From: Streptomyces sp. SDr-06
GTDB taxonomy: Bacteria; Actinomycetota; Actinomycetes; Streptomycetales; Streptomycetaceae
DNA length: 64,000 bases
Reading direction: 5' to 3'
Assembly (NCBI RefSeq): GCF_003324565.1
Contig: NZ_QOLA01000008.1
Coordinates: forward strand, 186,001-250,000
The position numbers and the translations under genes were made by a program. The first letter of the stretch is position 1, and each line of letters begins with the position of its first letter. Below, piece after piece: positions 15,151-24,151 of the stretch. The notes beneath the pieces are model-generated. The model was given only the letters and a program-made list of their open reading frames with translations, did not search any database and was not told where the DNA came from.

Positions 15151-16530
15151 CTAGGCCTGTTCCTTCTCGTACGAGGAGGTGCCCGAGTCGAGCAGGGGCT
15201 CCTGCTCCTTGAGGTGGGCCGGGGCGAGGGCGCGCAGCACGTGGTAGCCGGTGATGACCACGATCGTGCCCAGCGCGATTCCGCTGAGCTGGAAGTTCTC
15301 GGTGAACTTCAGGGTCACGTTGCCGATGCCGATGATGATGCCCGCGGCGGCCGGCACCAGGTTCAGCGGGTTGCGCAGATCGACCTTGGCGTTGATCCAG
15401 ATCTGGGCGCCGAGCAGGCCGATCATGCCGTACAGGATGACGGTGATGCCGCCGAGGACCCCGCCCGGGATCGCCGCGACGACCGCGCCGAACTTGGGGC
15501 ACACGCCGAAGAGCAGCGCGAATCCGGCGGCGGCCCAGTAGGCGGCGGTCGAGTAGACGCGGGTGGCGGCCATGACGCCGATGTTCTCGGAGTACGTGGT
15601 GTTCGGCGGGCCGCCCACGGCGGTCGAGAGCATGGAGGCGGCTCCGTCGGCGGCGATCGCGGTGCCCAGCTTGTCGTCGAGGTCGGCGCCGGTCATCTCG
15701 CCGACGGCCTTGACGTGCCCGGCGTTCTCGGCGATCAGGGCGATGACGACGGGCAGCGCGACGAGGATCGCGGACCACTCGAAGCTCGGCGCGTGGAAGC
15801 TGGGCAGTCCGATCCAGTCGGCCTTTCCGACGCCCGAGAGGTCCAGGCGCCAGTGGTCCACCGCCGTCGGGCCGCCGTGCACCGAGTGGATCTTCCCGAA
15901 GACCCGGTCGAGGAGCCAGGAGACGGCGTATCCGAAGATCAGCCCGAGGAAGATCGCGATCCGGGACCAGAAGCCGCGCAGGCACACCACGGCCAGACCG
16001 GTGAAGAGCATGACCATGAGCGCCGTCCACTGGTCCTGGGGCCAGTAGGTGGAGGCGGTCACCGGCGCCAGGTTGAAGCCGATCAGCATGACGACGGCGC
16101 CCGTGACGATGGGCGGCATCGCGGCGTGGATGATCCGCGCGCCGAACCGCTGCACGGCGAGGCCCGCGAAGAACAGCACCACGCCGACGACGAAGACCGC
16201 ACCGGTCACCGTGGCGCTGGTGCCGCCGGTGGCCCGGATCGCCGCGGCCACGCCGACGAAGGAGAGCGAGCAGCCGAGGTAGCTGGGCACGCGCCCCTTG
16301 GTGGCGAGCAGGAAGATGACCGTCGCGATGCCGGACATCATGATCGCGAGGTTGGGGTCGAGGCCCATCAGGACGGGGGCGACGAACGAGGCGCCGAACA
16401 TGGCGACCACGTGCTGGGCGCCGAGGCCGATCGTGCGGGGCCAGGAGAGCCGCTCGTCGGGGCGTACGACGGCTCCCGGAGCGGGGGTCCGCCCGTCGCC
16501 GTGCAAGGTCCAGCGCACGCCGAGGCGCAT
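15151..16530 (-). CDS. NCS2-family uracil/xanthine permease
   Basis: 459-residue nucleobase:cation symporter with about 14 hydrophobic segments. Recognisable elements are GAQHVVAMFGASFVAPVLMG (TM1), the TM8 motif ENAGHVKAVGEMTG, and TM10 GGPPNTTYSENIGVMAATR, which match UraA-type transporters better than the purine group. It should import uracil (or xanthine) with protons. It appears monocistronic with a strong terminator. The upstream region contains an AT-richer stretch with a palindrome. Exact substrate is inferred. Confidence 0.9.
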   Translation of the reverse strand: MRLGVRWTLHGDGRTPAPGAVVRPDERLSWPRTIGLGAQHVVAMFGASFVAPVLMGLDPNLAIMMSGIATVIFLLATKGRVPSYLGCSLSFVGVAAAIRATGGTSATVTGAVFVVGVVLFFAGLAVQRFGARIIHAAMPPIVTGAVVMLIGFNLAPVTASTYWPQDQWTALMVMLFTGLAVVCLRGFWSRIAIFLGLIFGYAVSWLLDRVFGKIHSVHGGPTAVDHWRLDLSGVGKADWIGLPSFHAPSFEWSAILVALPVVIALIAENAGHVKAVGEMTGADLDDKLGTAIAADGAASMLSTAVGGPPNTTYSENIGVMAATRVYSTAAYWAAAGFALLFGVCPKFGAVVAAIPGGVLGGITVILYGMIGLLGAQIWINAKVDLRNPLNLVPAAAGIIIGIGNVTLKFTENFQLSGIALGTIVVITGYHVLRALAPAHLKEQEPLLDSGTSSYEKEQA

Positions 16531-16937
16531 GGTCGCTCCAGTTCGTCCGTCGGGGTCAGGAATTCGAAAAGATCAGGCCAAATGTTAATGCCGGATCAAC
16601 GGGGCCACGCACCGGAAGTGTCGGGACGAAGGTCCCATCCGTGAATTCACGCCCGGGGCGTGGTCGGCCGGAACAGAGGGTCCTCGGCTCCCATGGTCTC
16701 GTTCGTGAACGGCATGTATCCATGTGATCGGATGGCAGGTGGGGCGGCGTCAACCTGTGGGCCTGTCAAGGGCCCGCCGGGCAGAGCCCGTTCAAGGCGG
16801 TGCGCCATCTGCCGCCCGCCGCCGAGGGCCCGTACGCACGGGCGGCCGTCCCCGCTCTCCAGGGCGCCGCCCCAAGCCCTGCGCCCCGCGGCCGACGGCT
16901 CGACCCCATGCGGGCCGACCTGGGCGGCGCGGCGCGC
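16531..16937. other. 407-bp intergenic region between permease start and MFS 3' end
   Basis: The permease side (16560-16600) is AT-richer and likely contains its promoter. A small hairpin GGGAC-GAA-GGTCCC-like element (16623-16637) and a perfect 12-bp palindrome CGTGAATTCACG (16640-16651) follow, the latter a candidate operator. The remaining GC-rich part to 16937 shows no gene I can support. Confidence 0.5.
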
Positions 16938-18146
16938 TCAGCCCCGGTGGGCCGGTGCCGCGTCCGCCGCGGTGGACGAGAGAGGTGCACGGACGCTCGT
17001 CCGCAGCACCCGCGCCCCGGCCACCAGGCCGAGCGCGAGCACGGTCACCAGGCCGAACGACACGACCAGGGAGGTCAGGTTCGCGATGCCGCCGATCGCG
17101 GACGGCGCGACCAGGCCCGAGGTGTACGTGATGGTCGCGACGCCCGCGATGGCCTGGCTCGGGTTGGGCCCGCTGCGTCCCGCCGCGGCGAACGCGAGCG
17201 GCACCACCACCGCCACGCCGAGGCCCAGCAGGCCGAACCCGGCCATCGCCACCGCGGGGCCCGGCGCGGCCACCACCAGCAGGCCGCCCAGGACCGCGAG
17301 GACGCCTCCGCCGCGCACCGTGCGCACGGCGCCGAAACGGTCCACCCCCTTGTCGCCCGCGAGCCGGGCCACCGCCATGGTCAGCGTGAACGCGGTGGTG
17401 CAGGCGGCGGCCGTCCCGGCGGAGGCGTCCAGCGCGTCGCGCAGATAGACCGCCGACCAGTCCAGGCTCGCTCCCTCGGCGAACACCGCGCAGAACGCCA
17501 CCATGCCGATGATCAGTGCCGACCTGGGCGGCAGCGTGAACCGGGGCGGCGCCTCGTCGGGGGTGCTGCGCAGGTCGAGCACGCCCTGGCAGGCGACGAG
17601 GCCGAGCAGGGTCAGCACGGCGGCGGCCGCCATGTGGTGCAGCCGGGCGTCGGCGCCGAGGTGGGCGGCGAGCGTCCCGGCCGCCGAGCCGATCAGCGCC
17701 CCCACGCTCCACATGCCGTGCAGGCCGGACATGATCGAACGGCCGAGCCGGTTCTCGGTCTCCACGCCCAGCGCGTTCATCGCCACGTCGGCCATCCCGG
17801 AGGTCGCCCCGTACACGAAGAGGGCGGCGCACAGCGTGTAGACGTTCGGGGCGAGCGCGGGCAGCGCGAGGGCCAGCGTCCACAGGGCGAGCAGTCCGCG
17901 CAGCGCGTGGCGCGCCCCGAACCGGTGCGTGACGGCGCCGGACAGCGGCATCAGCAGGGACGAGCCGATCGCCGGGAAGGCGAGGGCGAGGCCGAGCTGT
18001 CCCGCCGAGACCCCCGCGTGCTCCTGGATCCAGGGGACCCGGGTGGCGAAGTTGCCGGTCACCGCGCCGTGCACGCAGAAGACGGCGGCGACCGCGAGCC
18101 GCGCACGCCTCAACCGCCTGTGGTCCAGAGCACGTTCGGCTGCCAT
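16938..18146 (-). CDS. MFS transporter
   Basis: 402-residue major facilitator protein with about 12 membrane segments. N-half features are HGAVTGNFATRVPWIQEHAGVSAGQLGLAL and the loop-2 motif HRFGARHALRG. MFS proteins of this YbjJ-like type are putative exporters. It is transcribed divergently from a ROK-family repressor with an inverted-repeat operator between them, suggesting ligand-induced expression, perhaps by a sugar or sugar-like compound. Substrate unknown. Confidence 0.85.
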   Translation of the reverse strand: MAAERALDHRRLRRARLAVAAVFCVHGAVTGNFATRVPWIQEHAGVSAGQLGLALAFPAIGSSLLMPLSGAVTHRFGARHALRGLLALWTLALALPALAPNVYTLCAALFVYGATSGMADVAMNALGVETENRLGRSIMSGLHGMWSVGALIGSAAGTLAAHLGADARLHHMAAAAVLTLLGLVACQGVLDLRSTPDEAPPRFTLPPRSALIIGMVAFCAVFAEGASLDWSAVYLRDALDASAGTAAACTTAFTLTMAVARLAGDKGVDRFGAVRTVRGGGVLAVLGGLLVVAAPGPAVAMAGFGLLGLGVAVVVPLAFAAAGRSGPNPSQAIAGVATITYTSGLVAPSAIGGIANLTSLVVSFGLVTVLALGLVAGARVLRTSVRAPLSSTAADAAPAHRG

Positions 18147-18198
18147 CGGCCGGATCCCTCCCTCGCGGCGGCGGCCCTCCCGCCGCCGCGCCGTAAAC

Positions 18199-18219
18199 TA
18201 TCAGGAACCCTGCCTGATA
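18199..18219. promoter_or_regulatory. Inverted-repeat operator between MFS and ROK genes
   Basis: TATCAGG-N7-CCTGATA, a perfect 7/7 inverted repeat in the only AT-rich patch of the 122-bp divergent region, 50 bp before the ROK start. Best candidate for autoregulation by the ROK protein and control of the MFS gene. Confidence 0.65.
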
Positions 18220-18268
18220 AATAGAACGGGCGGCAACCGACTTTCGGTCATCTGGAAGGATTCCCGGC

Positions 18269-19408
18269 ATGCCCGCATCCCCGAGCACCGCCCGGGCCAT
18301 CAACGACCGGCTCGCCCTGCGCCTGCTGCAGGACGAGGGCCCGTTGACGGCAGGCCAGTTGAAGAACCTCACCGGCCTCTCCCGCCCCACCGTCGCCGAC
18401 CTCGTCGAACGGCTCCAGGGCTCCGGCCTGGTCCATGTGGTGGGGGAGTCGGGCGCCGAGCGGCGCGGCCCCAACGCCCGGCTCTACGCGATCGTCGCCG
18501 ACCGGGCCCATCTCGCGGCCCTGGACGTCCGCACCCACAGCGTCTCGCTCGTGGTCGCCGATCTGCTGGGGCGGACCCTGGCCGAGGCGACGCTGCCCAT
18601 CACGCCGGAGGCCGGGACGGGCCCCGCCGTCGAGCAGGCCGTGGCCCTCCTGGAGCGCACCGCGAAGGAGGCGGGCGCGGAGCGGCTGCACAGCGTGGGG
18701 ATCGGGGCCCCCGGTCTCATCGACCCGGCGAGCGGCGAACTGCGCGACACCAGCGGGCTGCCCGCCTGGCACCGCGAACTCGTCCGTGTGCTCGCCCAGC
18801 GGCTGCCCGCCGCCGTGCTCGTCGAGAACGAGACCAACCTGGCGGCCGTGGCCGAGCAGCGGCTCGGGGCGGCCCGCGGGCAGGACACCTTCGTGCTGCT
18901 GTGGCTCGGGCAGGGCGTCGGCGCCTCCGTCGTCCTGGACGGGAAGCTGCGCAGGGGCGCCTCGGGCGGTGCGGGCGAGATCGGGTTCATGCCGGTGCCC
19001 GGCACCGGCGGCCTGCCGTCCGCGAGGGGCTGCGAGGGCGGCTTCCACGAGCTGGTCCACGCGGGCGCGGTGGCCCGCCTCGCCGCCCGGCACGGCAGAC
19101 CCGGCGGCGCGGAGGAGGCTGTCCGGGAGGCGGAGGGGCCCTTCCTCGACGCGCTGGCCCAGCGGATCGCGATCGGGGCGGCGGGTGTGGTCGCGGTCCT
19201 CGACCCGGGACTGCTCGTGCTCGGCGGCGAACTCGGGTACGCGGGCGGGGAGTTGCTCGCCGCCCGCGTGCAGCGCGCGCTCGCCGCTCTGACCCCGCTC
19301 ACCACCGAGGTCAGGCCGAGCGCGCTGGGCGACGGCGCGGTCCTGAGCGGTGCCCTGCTGACCGCGCGGGACGCGGCTCAGGACGACCTCTTCGCGCCGA
19401 AGACCTGA
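18269..19408 (+). CDS. ROK family transcriptional repressor
   Basis: 379-residue regulator: an N-terminal winged HTH (INDRLALRLLQDEGPLTAGQLKNLTGLSRPTVADLVERLQG) and a sugar-kinase-like ROK domain (about 80-379). Sugar-pocket elements GIGAPGLIDPASGEL and LVENETNLAAVAE are kept, but the kinase phosphate loop (DxGGT) is degenerate (LDVRTHSVSL) and the CxCGxxGCxE zinc motif is reduced to RGCEGGFHE. So it is a regulator that senses a sugar without phosphorylating it. It is divergent from the MFS gene. Its TGA lies inside a 16-bp terminator stem. Confidence 0.87.
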   Translation: MPASPSTARAINDRLALRLLQDEGPLTAGQLKNLTGLSRPTVADLVERLQGSGLVHVVGESGAERRGPNARLYAIVADRAHLAALDVRTHSVSLVVADLLGRTLAEATLPITPEAGTGPAVEQAVALLERTAKEAGAERLHSVGIGAPGLIDPASGELRDTSGLPAWHRELVRVLAQRLPAAVLVENETNLAAVAEQRLGAARGQDTFVLLWLGQGVGASVVLDGKLRRGASGGAGEIGFMPVPGTGGLPSARGCEGGFHELVHAGAVARLAARHGRPGGAEEAVREAEGPFLDALAQRIAIGAAGVVAVLDPGLLVLGGELGYAGGELLAARVQRALAALTPLTTEVRPSALGDGAVLSGALLTARDAAQDDLFAPKT

Positions 19409-19441
19409 GGCACCGCCGGAAGTGACGGTGCCTCAGGTCTT
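19400..19441. terminator. Bidirectional terminator with perfect 16-bp stem containing the ROK stop codon
   Basis: AAGACCTGAGGCACCG pairs perfectly with CGGTGCCTCAGGTCTT across a 10-nt loop. The ROK gene's TGA (19406-19408) is in the left arm. It separates the convergent ROK and chitinase genes and ends in TT on each strand. Confidence 0.85.
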
Positions 19442-19504
19442 CGGAGCCCGACGGCGGCCAAGGGCCGGGAGACCGCCGCCGGGCGCAAGGGGCGGGGAGC
19501 CGGA

Positions 19505-21868
19505 TCAGCAGGCGCCGAGGTCCTGCCAGACTCCCCAGTCACCGGTAGTACCCGGTTCCTCGCCCTTCGTCCACCATTTGGACTTCCACGTGTGCGACTT
19601 GTACGAGACGGTCGTGCCGCCGCCGTACTCGGACCCGGCCGACCAGGAAGGCGCGGCGCAGGTGCCGCCGGAGGAAGTGGGCGACGGCGAGGGGCTGCCC
19701 GGACCCGAGGCGGTCGGGGTCGGAGCGGGGGAGGGCGAGGACGTGCCCGGGTCGCTCACGGTCGCGCCCCGGGTGTGGTCCCCGGCCAGCGCGTAGGTCT
19801 TGCCACCGAAGGTCACCGTCCAGTTCGAAGGGGTGGAAACCGGCAGGTAGTAGACGAAGTCGAGGGTGACCGAGGCGCCCGGCGCCAGCGACTGCCAGCC
19901 GGGCAGCTTCAGCGAGACGCGGTTGTAGTCGCCCTTGAGGCCGTCGATGTTGTTCGCCGCGGTGTGGTCGCTGCGCACGATCGTGGTGCCGAAGCCGGAC
20001 TGGTCCTTGGCGTTGGCCGGGGCCGAGGTGCCGTAGTCGAACTGGAACTCCGTACCGCCGGGCAGCGTCGCCGTGGTGTTGTTGGTGAGCGTCACCTTGG
20101 GGCTGATGGGGTAGTTGGAGTCGCCGAGCGGGAACTGCCCGAAGTCCACACCGATGTTCAGCGCCTGGGCGGGCAGGCCGATCGTGGAGCGCTTGTTGCC
20201 GTACGGGGTGGCCGACTTGAACTTGTCGTACATCGCGCTCGTGAGGGTCGAGCCCTGCTCGTACTGGCCCTTGGCCGCGTTCCACCCGTAGTCGCCGGCC
20301 AGTTCCCAGACCATGGTGCCGCCGATGCCCTTGTCCACGACGTAGTCGGCCTTGGCGCCGACGGACTGCTCGTCCTCGGTGGACAGGAAGACCTTCTTCT
20401 GGTCGTTCCAGAGCCAGGGCGCCACCAGCGTGGAGTCGTAGTTGCGCACATAGCTGCCGGTCAGCTTGGTGGAGGCGGACAGGCCGTACCGGGTGACGTA
20501 GTCGCCGACGATCCCCTTCTCCAGGTTCTTGGCGTGCCACATCGGGTTGGAGCCCGCCGGGGCCTCCTTGCCGTTGGCGTCCAGGTCGTGCCAGAGGTTG
20601 TCGATGCCGACGGCGCCGTCACCGCAGGTGGTGAGCCCGGACCCGGCCGGGCAGGTGGTCGAGGGCGCCTTGCCCCACAGCCCGTTGGTGCCGCCCTGCA
20701 CGTTCTGGAATCCGCGCGTGTAGTACGGCAGGCCCATGTTGATGCGCCCGGCCGGCATCGAGCCGCGGAAGTAGTGGTAGGCCCAGTCGGCGTTCAGATA
20801 GCCGATCCCGCCGTACTGGGAGGTGGAGTAGACGCCCGCGGCCGCGAGTTCCGCGTCCTTGCCGTCGTCGAAGAGCGAGGCGTTCGGGCCGACGTAGCTG
20901 TTCCAGGCGCCGTGCAGGTCGTAGGACATGATGTTGACGTAGTCCAGGTACTGCTGGACCTGGAAGGTCTCCATGCCGCGCAGCAGATAGCCGGACGACG
21001 GTGCGGCAACGGACAGCAGATAGTGTTTTCCGTCGGCCGCCCCCGCGCGGTCGAGCCTTTCGCGCAGCGACTTCATGAGCGCGGCGTAGCCCTTGACCAG
21101 ACCGGCCCTGCGGGCGTTGGAGATCGTCAGGTCGAGCGGGTTGCCCGCGTCCTTCATCGTCGTCGGGTACTCGTAGTCGATGTCGACGCCGTTGAAGCCG
21201 TACTTCTTGATGAAGGCGACCGCCGAGTCGGCGAACGTGTCGACGCCCGCCTGGTTGACCGAGCCGTCCGCGTTGGTGGCCATGGAGTAGAAGCCGCCGG
21301 AGCCGACCCGCTTGCCGTCGTCACCGAAGTAGCCGCCGGTCTCGGCCCAACCGCCCACGGAGATCAGCGTCTTCACGTCGGGGTGCTGCTTCTTGAACTT
21401 GTTGAGCAGATTGAAATGGCCCTTGTAGGGGAGCGAGGGGTCCATCTCGGCGCCCGCGACGCCGGGCCAGGTCATGCCGGTGGCGGCGTTCTTCTCGCCG
21501 TCCGAGCCGACGGAGATCCTGTTGTCCGCGCCGACGTGCGCGAAGGCGTAGTTGACGTGGGTGACCTTGTCCCACGGGATGTCCGGGGCCAGGTAGGCGG
21601 GTGTCCCGTCCTGGCCGGTGCGCCAGCCGGTGAAGTAGCCGATGACGCGGCGCTGGTGGTCGGCGCCCATCTTCTCCCGGCCGTCGGTGTCGTACACCGA
21701 GCAGTACGGGACGTCGGCGCCCGGAGTCTTGTACAGGCCGTCGGGACGACAGGCCTCGTTGTCGACGGCGGCCTGCGAGACGCCGGTGGACAGCGAGCCG
21801 AACAGCAGCCCGGCGACCGCGGTGGCGGTCGTGAGCAGCGCGGCCCGTCTGCGGGTGGGGGACAGCAC
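19505..21868 (-). CDS. Secreted GH18 chitinase with C-terminal chitin-binding domain
   Basis: 787-residue extracellular chitinase. Domains in order: signal peptide (1-33), GH18 barrel (about 72-545), a beta-sandwich module (about 555-690), a Pro/Ser/Thr linker (about 692-738), and a CBM5/12-type chitin-binding domain with paired cysteines and tryptophans (SWSAGSEYGGGTTVSY to DWGVWQDLGAC). The catalytic motif reads NGVDIDYE with acid Glu233; the first Asp of DxxDxDxE is Asn226, an unusual change for the family. It hydrolyses beta-1,4 GlcNAc polymers. The promoter carries two 12-bp chitinase direct repeats, so induction by chitin breakdown products is expected. Confidence 0.93.
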   Translation of the reverse strand: MLSPTRRRAALLTTATAVAGLLFGSLSTGVSQAAVDNEACRPDGLYKTPGADVPYCSVYDTDGREKMGADHQRRVIGYFTGWRTGQDGTPAYLAPDIPWDKVTHVNYAFAHVGADNRISVGSDGEKNAATGMTWPGVAGAEMDPSLPYKGHFNLLNKFKKQHPDVKTLISVGGWAETGGYFGDDGKRVGSGGFYSMATNADGSVNQAGVDTFADSAVAFIKKYGFNGVDIDYEYPTTMKDAGNPLDLTISNARRAGLVKGYAALMKSLRERLDRAGAADGKHYLLSVAAPSSGYLLRGMETFQVQQYLDYVNIMSYDLHGAWNSYVGPNASLFDDGKDAELAAAGVYSTSQYGGIGYLNADWAYHYFRGSMPAGRINMGLPYYTRGFQNVQGGTNGLWGKAPSTTCPAGSGLTTCGDGAVGIDNLWHDLDANGKEAPAGSNPMWHAKNLEKGIVGDYVTRYGLSASTKLTGSYVRNYDSTLVAPWLWNDQKKVFLSTEDEQSVGAKADYVVDKGIGGTMVWELAGDYGWNAAKGQYEQGSTLTSAMYDKFKSATPYGNKRSTIGLPAQALNIGVDFGQFPLGDSNYPISPKVTLTNNTTATLPGGTEFQFDYGTSAPANAKDQSGFGTTIVRSDHTAANNIDGLKGDYNRVSLKLPGWQSLAPGASVTLDFVYYLPVSTPSNWTVTFGGKTYALAGDHTRGATVSDPGTSSPSPAPTPTASGPGSPSPSPTSSGGTCAAPSWSAGSEYGGGTTVSYKSHTWKSKWWTKGEEPGTTGDWGVWQDLGAC

Positions 21869-21977
21869 GAGCGGGTTCCTCCTGGGAGGTAGGGGCGGAA
21901 CACAACGAACAGGGCGGTGGTCGTGCGCGGCCCCGGCGTGCGCACACCGGCGGGCCTCTCCTCGGAGGTGACGCAGA

Positions 21978-22018
21978 GATTAAAAGGACTAGACCAGTGC
22001 GTCAATAGGTATGGACCA
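21978..22018 (-). promoter_or_regulatory. Chitinase promoter with two DasR-like 12-bp direct repeats
   Basis: On the minus strand, TGGTCCATACCT (22018-22007) and TGGTCTAGTCCT (21996-21985) are 12-bp direct repeats 22 bp apart. They surround a -35 TTGACG (22005-22000) and precede a -10 TAATCT (21983-21978, 16-bp spacer). The inner copy, ACTGGTCTAGTCCT, matches the known chitinase repeat and the DasR consensus core. It also occurs at the other chitinase gene in this window. Confidence 0.85.
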
Positions 22019-22160
22019 AAGGGAACGCCTGGGCCCTGTGCCGCGGCCGGGCCGCGCTGGAGTGCCCCTCGAATCCGGCCATCCTGTGAGCCAGGCCACA
22101 GCAACTCACTCGCATGGCCTTCGATCAGGCGTGGCACACTGGCCCTGTACCAGCAGCAGC

Positions 22161-22283
22161 GCACTCCGGGGTCGGTGTAATTCCGAACCGGCGGTAATAG
22201 TCCGCGACCCGTCCGCATCCAGCGGCCGGTTGACCAGGTGAAATTCCTGGACCGACGGTGAAAGTCCGGATGGGAGGCAGTGC
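22161..22283 (+). promoter_or_regulatory. FMN riboswitch (RFN element)
   Basis: The canonical RFN element is readable throughout: a basal stem (GCACT / AGTGC), GGGTCGGTGTAATTCCGAACC, GGCGGTAATAGTCCGCGACCC, a variable arm, then GACCAGGTGAAATTCCTGGACCGAC, GGTGAAAGTCCGGATGGGAGGCAGTGC (written here in segments). It binds FMN and lowers expression of the riboflavin operon when FMN is abundant. A 168-nt expression platform separates it from ribD; whether control is by termination or RBS masking is not clear. Confidence 0.95.
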
Positions 22284-22451
22284 GCGGCGGGCGGACCGTT
22301 CCACGGTCGCGCCGGCCGTCTGTTACCGGTCGCCCATCAAGGCACCGGTCTCTTTCGGCCGTGGCGTGAGCTGTGCGCGATGGTCTGTTTCCCGCTCTCT
22401 GTCGTCATCGACAGGCCCCGGAGTCCGTGCCCGAAGAGGCAGGAGGACCCG

Positions 22452-23540
22452 GTGGCCACCACAGCCGACGCGGCCGCCATGCGCCGAGCCATTGAGCTCG
22501 CCGCACGCGGACTCGGCTCCACCAGCCCCAACCCGGTCGTCGGGTGCGTCATCACCGACGCCTCGGGCACGGTCGTCGGCGAGGGCTTCCACCAGCGGGC
22601 CGGCGGCCCGCACGCCGAGGTCCACGCCCTGGAGGCCGCGGGCGGGTCCGCTCGCGGAGGCACGGCGTACGTCACGCTGGAGCCCTGCAACCACACCGGC
22701 CGAACCGGTCCTTGCGCCCAGGCGCTCATCACCGCCGGCGTCAGCCGCGTCCTGTACGCGGTGGGCGACCCGAACCCCCAGGCCACCGGCGGCGCCGACA
22801 CCCTGCGCGCGGCCGGCGTCCAGGTCGAGCAGGGGGTCCTCGAAGACGAGGCGGAGGCGGTCAACACCGCCTGGCTCACCTCCGTCCGCCTCGGCCGCCC
22901 CCACGTCACCTGGAAGTACGCGGCGACGCTCGACGGGCGCACCGCCGCCGAGGACGGCACCAGCCGCTGGATCACCTCCGCCGAGTCCCGCGCGGACGTC
23001 CACCGGCTGCGCGCCGAGTGCGACGCCGTGGTCGTGGGCTCGGGCACCGCCCGCACCGACGACCCCCACCTCGCGGTCCGCGGCATCGACGGGGCGACCC
23101 AGCCCCTGCGCGTGGCCGTGGACACCGGCGCCACCGCGGTGCGGCCCGGCGCCCGCATCCTCGACGACGCGGCGCCCACCCTGATCGCGGTCGCCGCCGA
23201 CGCCGACGCGTCCCACCTGCCCCCGGACACGGTCCTGCGCATCGCGCGCACCGCCACCGGTCTGGACATCGCGGCGCTGCTCGCCGCCCTGCACACCCGC
23301 GGGGTGCGCTCCGTACTCCTGGAGGGCGGCCCCACGCTCGCCGGGGCCTTCGTCGCCGCGGGCGCCGTCGACCGGGTCGTCGGCTACCTCGCACCCGCCC
23401 TGCTCGGCGCCGGCCCCACCGCGCTCGCCGGAGCAGGAATCTCCACCATCGCCGAAGCGTTGCGGCTCGACATCACCGAGACCGTGCGCGTCGGCCCCGA
23501 TCTGCGCATCACCGCCACCCCTCTCGCCAAGGAGCGCTGA
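22452..23540 (+). CDS. ribD: Bifunctional diaminohydroxyphosphoribosylaminopyrimidine deaminase / reductase RibD
   Basis: 362-residue enzyme doing the second and third steps of riboflavin synthesis. The N-terminal deaminase (about 1-145) carries the zinc signature HAEVHAL and PCNHTGRTGPC. The C-terminal reductase (about 150-362) shows KYAATLDGRTA, LRAECDAVVVGSGTARTDDPHLAVR and LLEGGPTLAGAF, matching the NADPH-dependent domain. The GTG start is set by AGGAGGA at 22440-22447. First gene after the riboswitch; ribE begins 2 bp after its stop. Confidence 0.95.
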   Translation: MATTADAAAMRRAIELAARGLGSTSPNPVVGCVITDASGTVVGEGFHQRAGGPHAEVHALEAAGGSARGGTAYVTLEPCNHTGRTGPCAQALITAGVSRVLYAVGDPNPQATGGADTLRAAGVQVEQGVLEDEAEAVNTAWLTSVRLGRPHVTWKYAATLDGRTAAEDGTSRWITSAESRADVHRLRAECDAVVVGSGTARTDDPHLAVRGIDGATQPLRVAVDTGATAVRPGARILDDAAPTLIAVAADADASHLPPDTVLRIARTATGLDIAALLAALHTRGVRSVLLEGGPTLAGAFVAAGAVDRVVGYLAPALLGAGPTALAGAGISTIAEALRLDITETVRVGPDLRITATPLAKER

Positions 23541-23542
23541 AC

Positions 23543-24151
23543 GTGTTCACCGGAATCGTCGAAGAGCTGGGCGAGGTCACCGCCATCGAGAACCTCGGTG
23601 ACGCCTCCCGCTTCCGTCTGCGCGGCCCCGTCGTCACCGAGGGCGCAGGCCACGGCGACTCGATCGCCGTCAACGGCGTGTGTCTGACGGTCGTGGAGTT
23701 CGGCGACGGCGAGTTCACCGCCGACGTGATGGAGGAGACCCTGAAGCGCTCCAGCCTCGGCGCCCTGGAGGTCGGCTCCCGGGTCAACCTGGAGCGGCCC
23801 ATGGCCGTCGGCGGCCGCCTCGGCGGGCACATCGTGCAGGGCCATGTCGACGGCACCGGCACGGTGCTCGCGCGCACGCCCTCGGAGAACTGGGAGATCG
23901 TCAAGATCGCCCTTCCCGCGGACCTCTCCCGCTACGTGGTCGAGAAGGGCTCCATCACCGTCGACGGCGTCAGCCTCACGGTCGTGGACGCCGCCTCCGA
24001 CCACTTCACCATCAGCCTCATCCCGACCACCCTCGCGCTGACCACGCTCGGCATCAAGCAGCCCGGCGACCCGGTCAACCTCGAGGTCGACGTCATCGCG
24101 AAGTACGTCGAGCGACTGCTCGGCGCCAGCCACGGGGGGAACGACAAGTGA
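23543..24151 (+). CDS. ribE: Riboflavin synthase alpha subunit
   Basis: 202-residue two-domain enzyme that dismutates two 6,7-dimethyl-8-ribityllumazine molecules to riboflavin. It begins MFTGIVEELG, the family's invariant start, and shows the duplicated lumazine-binding domains: GDSIAVNGVCLTVVEF (first) and GSITVDGVSLTVVDA (second), plus GGHIVQGHVDGTG. GTG start. Its last bases overlap the next gene (GTGA). Also named ribC in some species. Confidence 0.95.
   Translation: MFTGIVEELGEVTAIENLGDASRFRLRGPVVTEGAGHGDSIAVNGVCLTVVEFGDGEFTADVMEETLKRSSLGALEVGSRVNLERPMAVGGRLGGHIVQGHVDGTGTVLARTPSENWEIVKIALPADLSRYVVEKGSITVDGVSLTVVDAASDHFTISLIPTTLALTTLGIKQPGDPVNLEVDVIAKYVERLLGASHGGNDK

Noticed and set aside
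16800..18224. A 474-codon plus-strand frame opposite the MFS gene
   Set aside because: No recognizable motif and mirrors the transporter codons.
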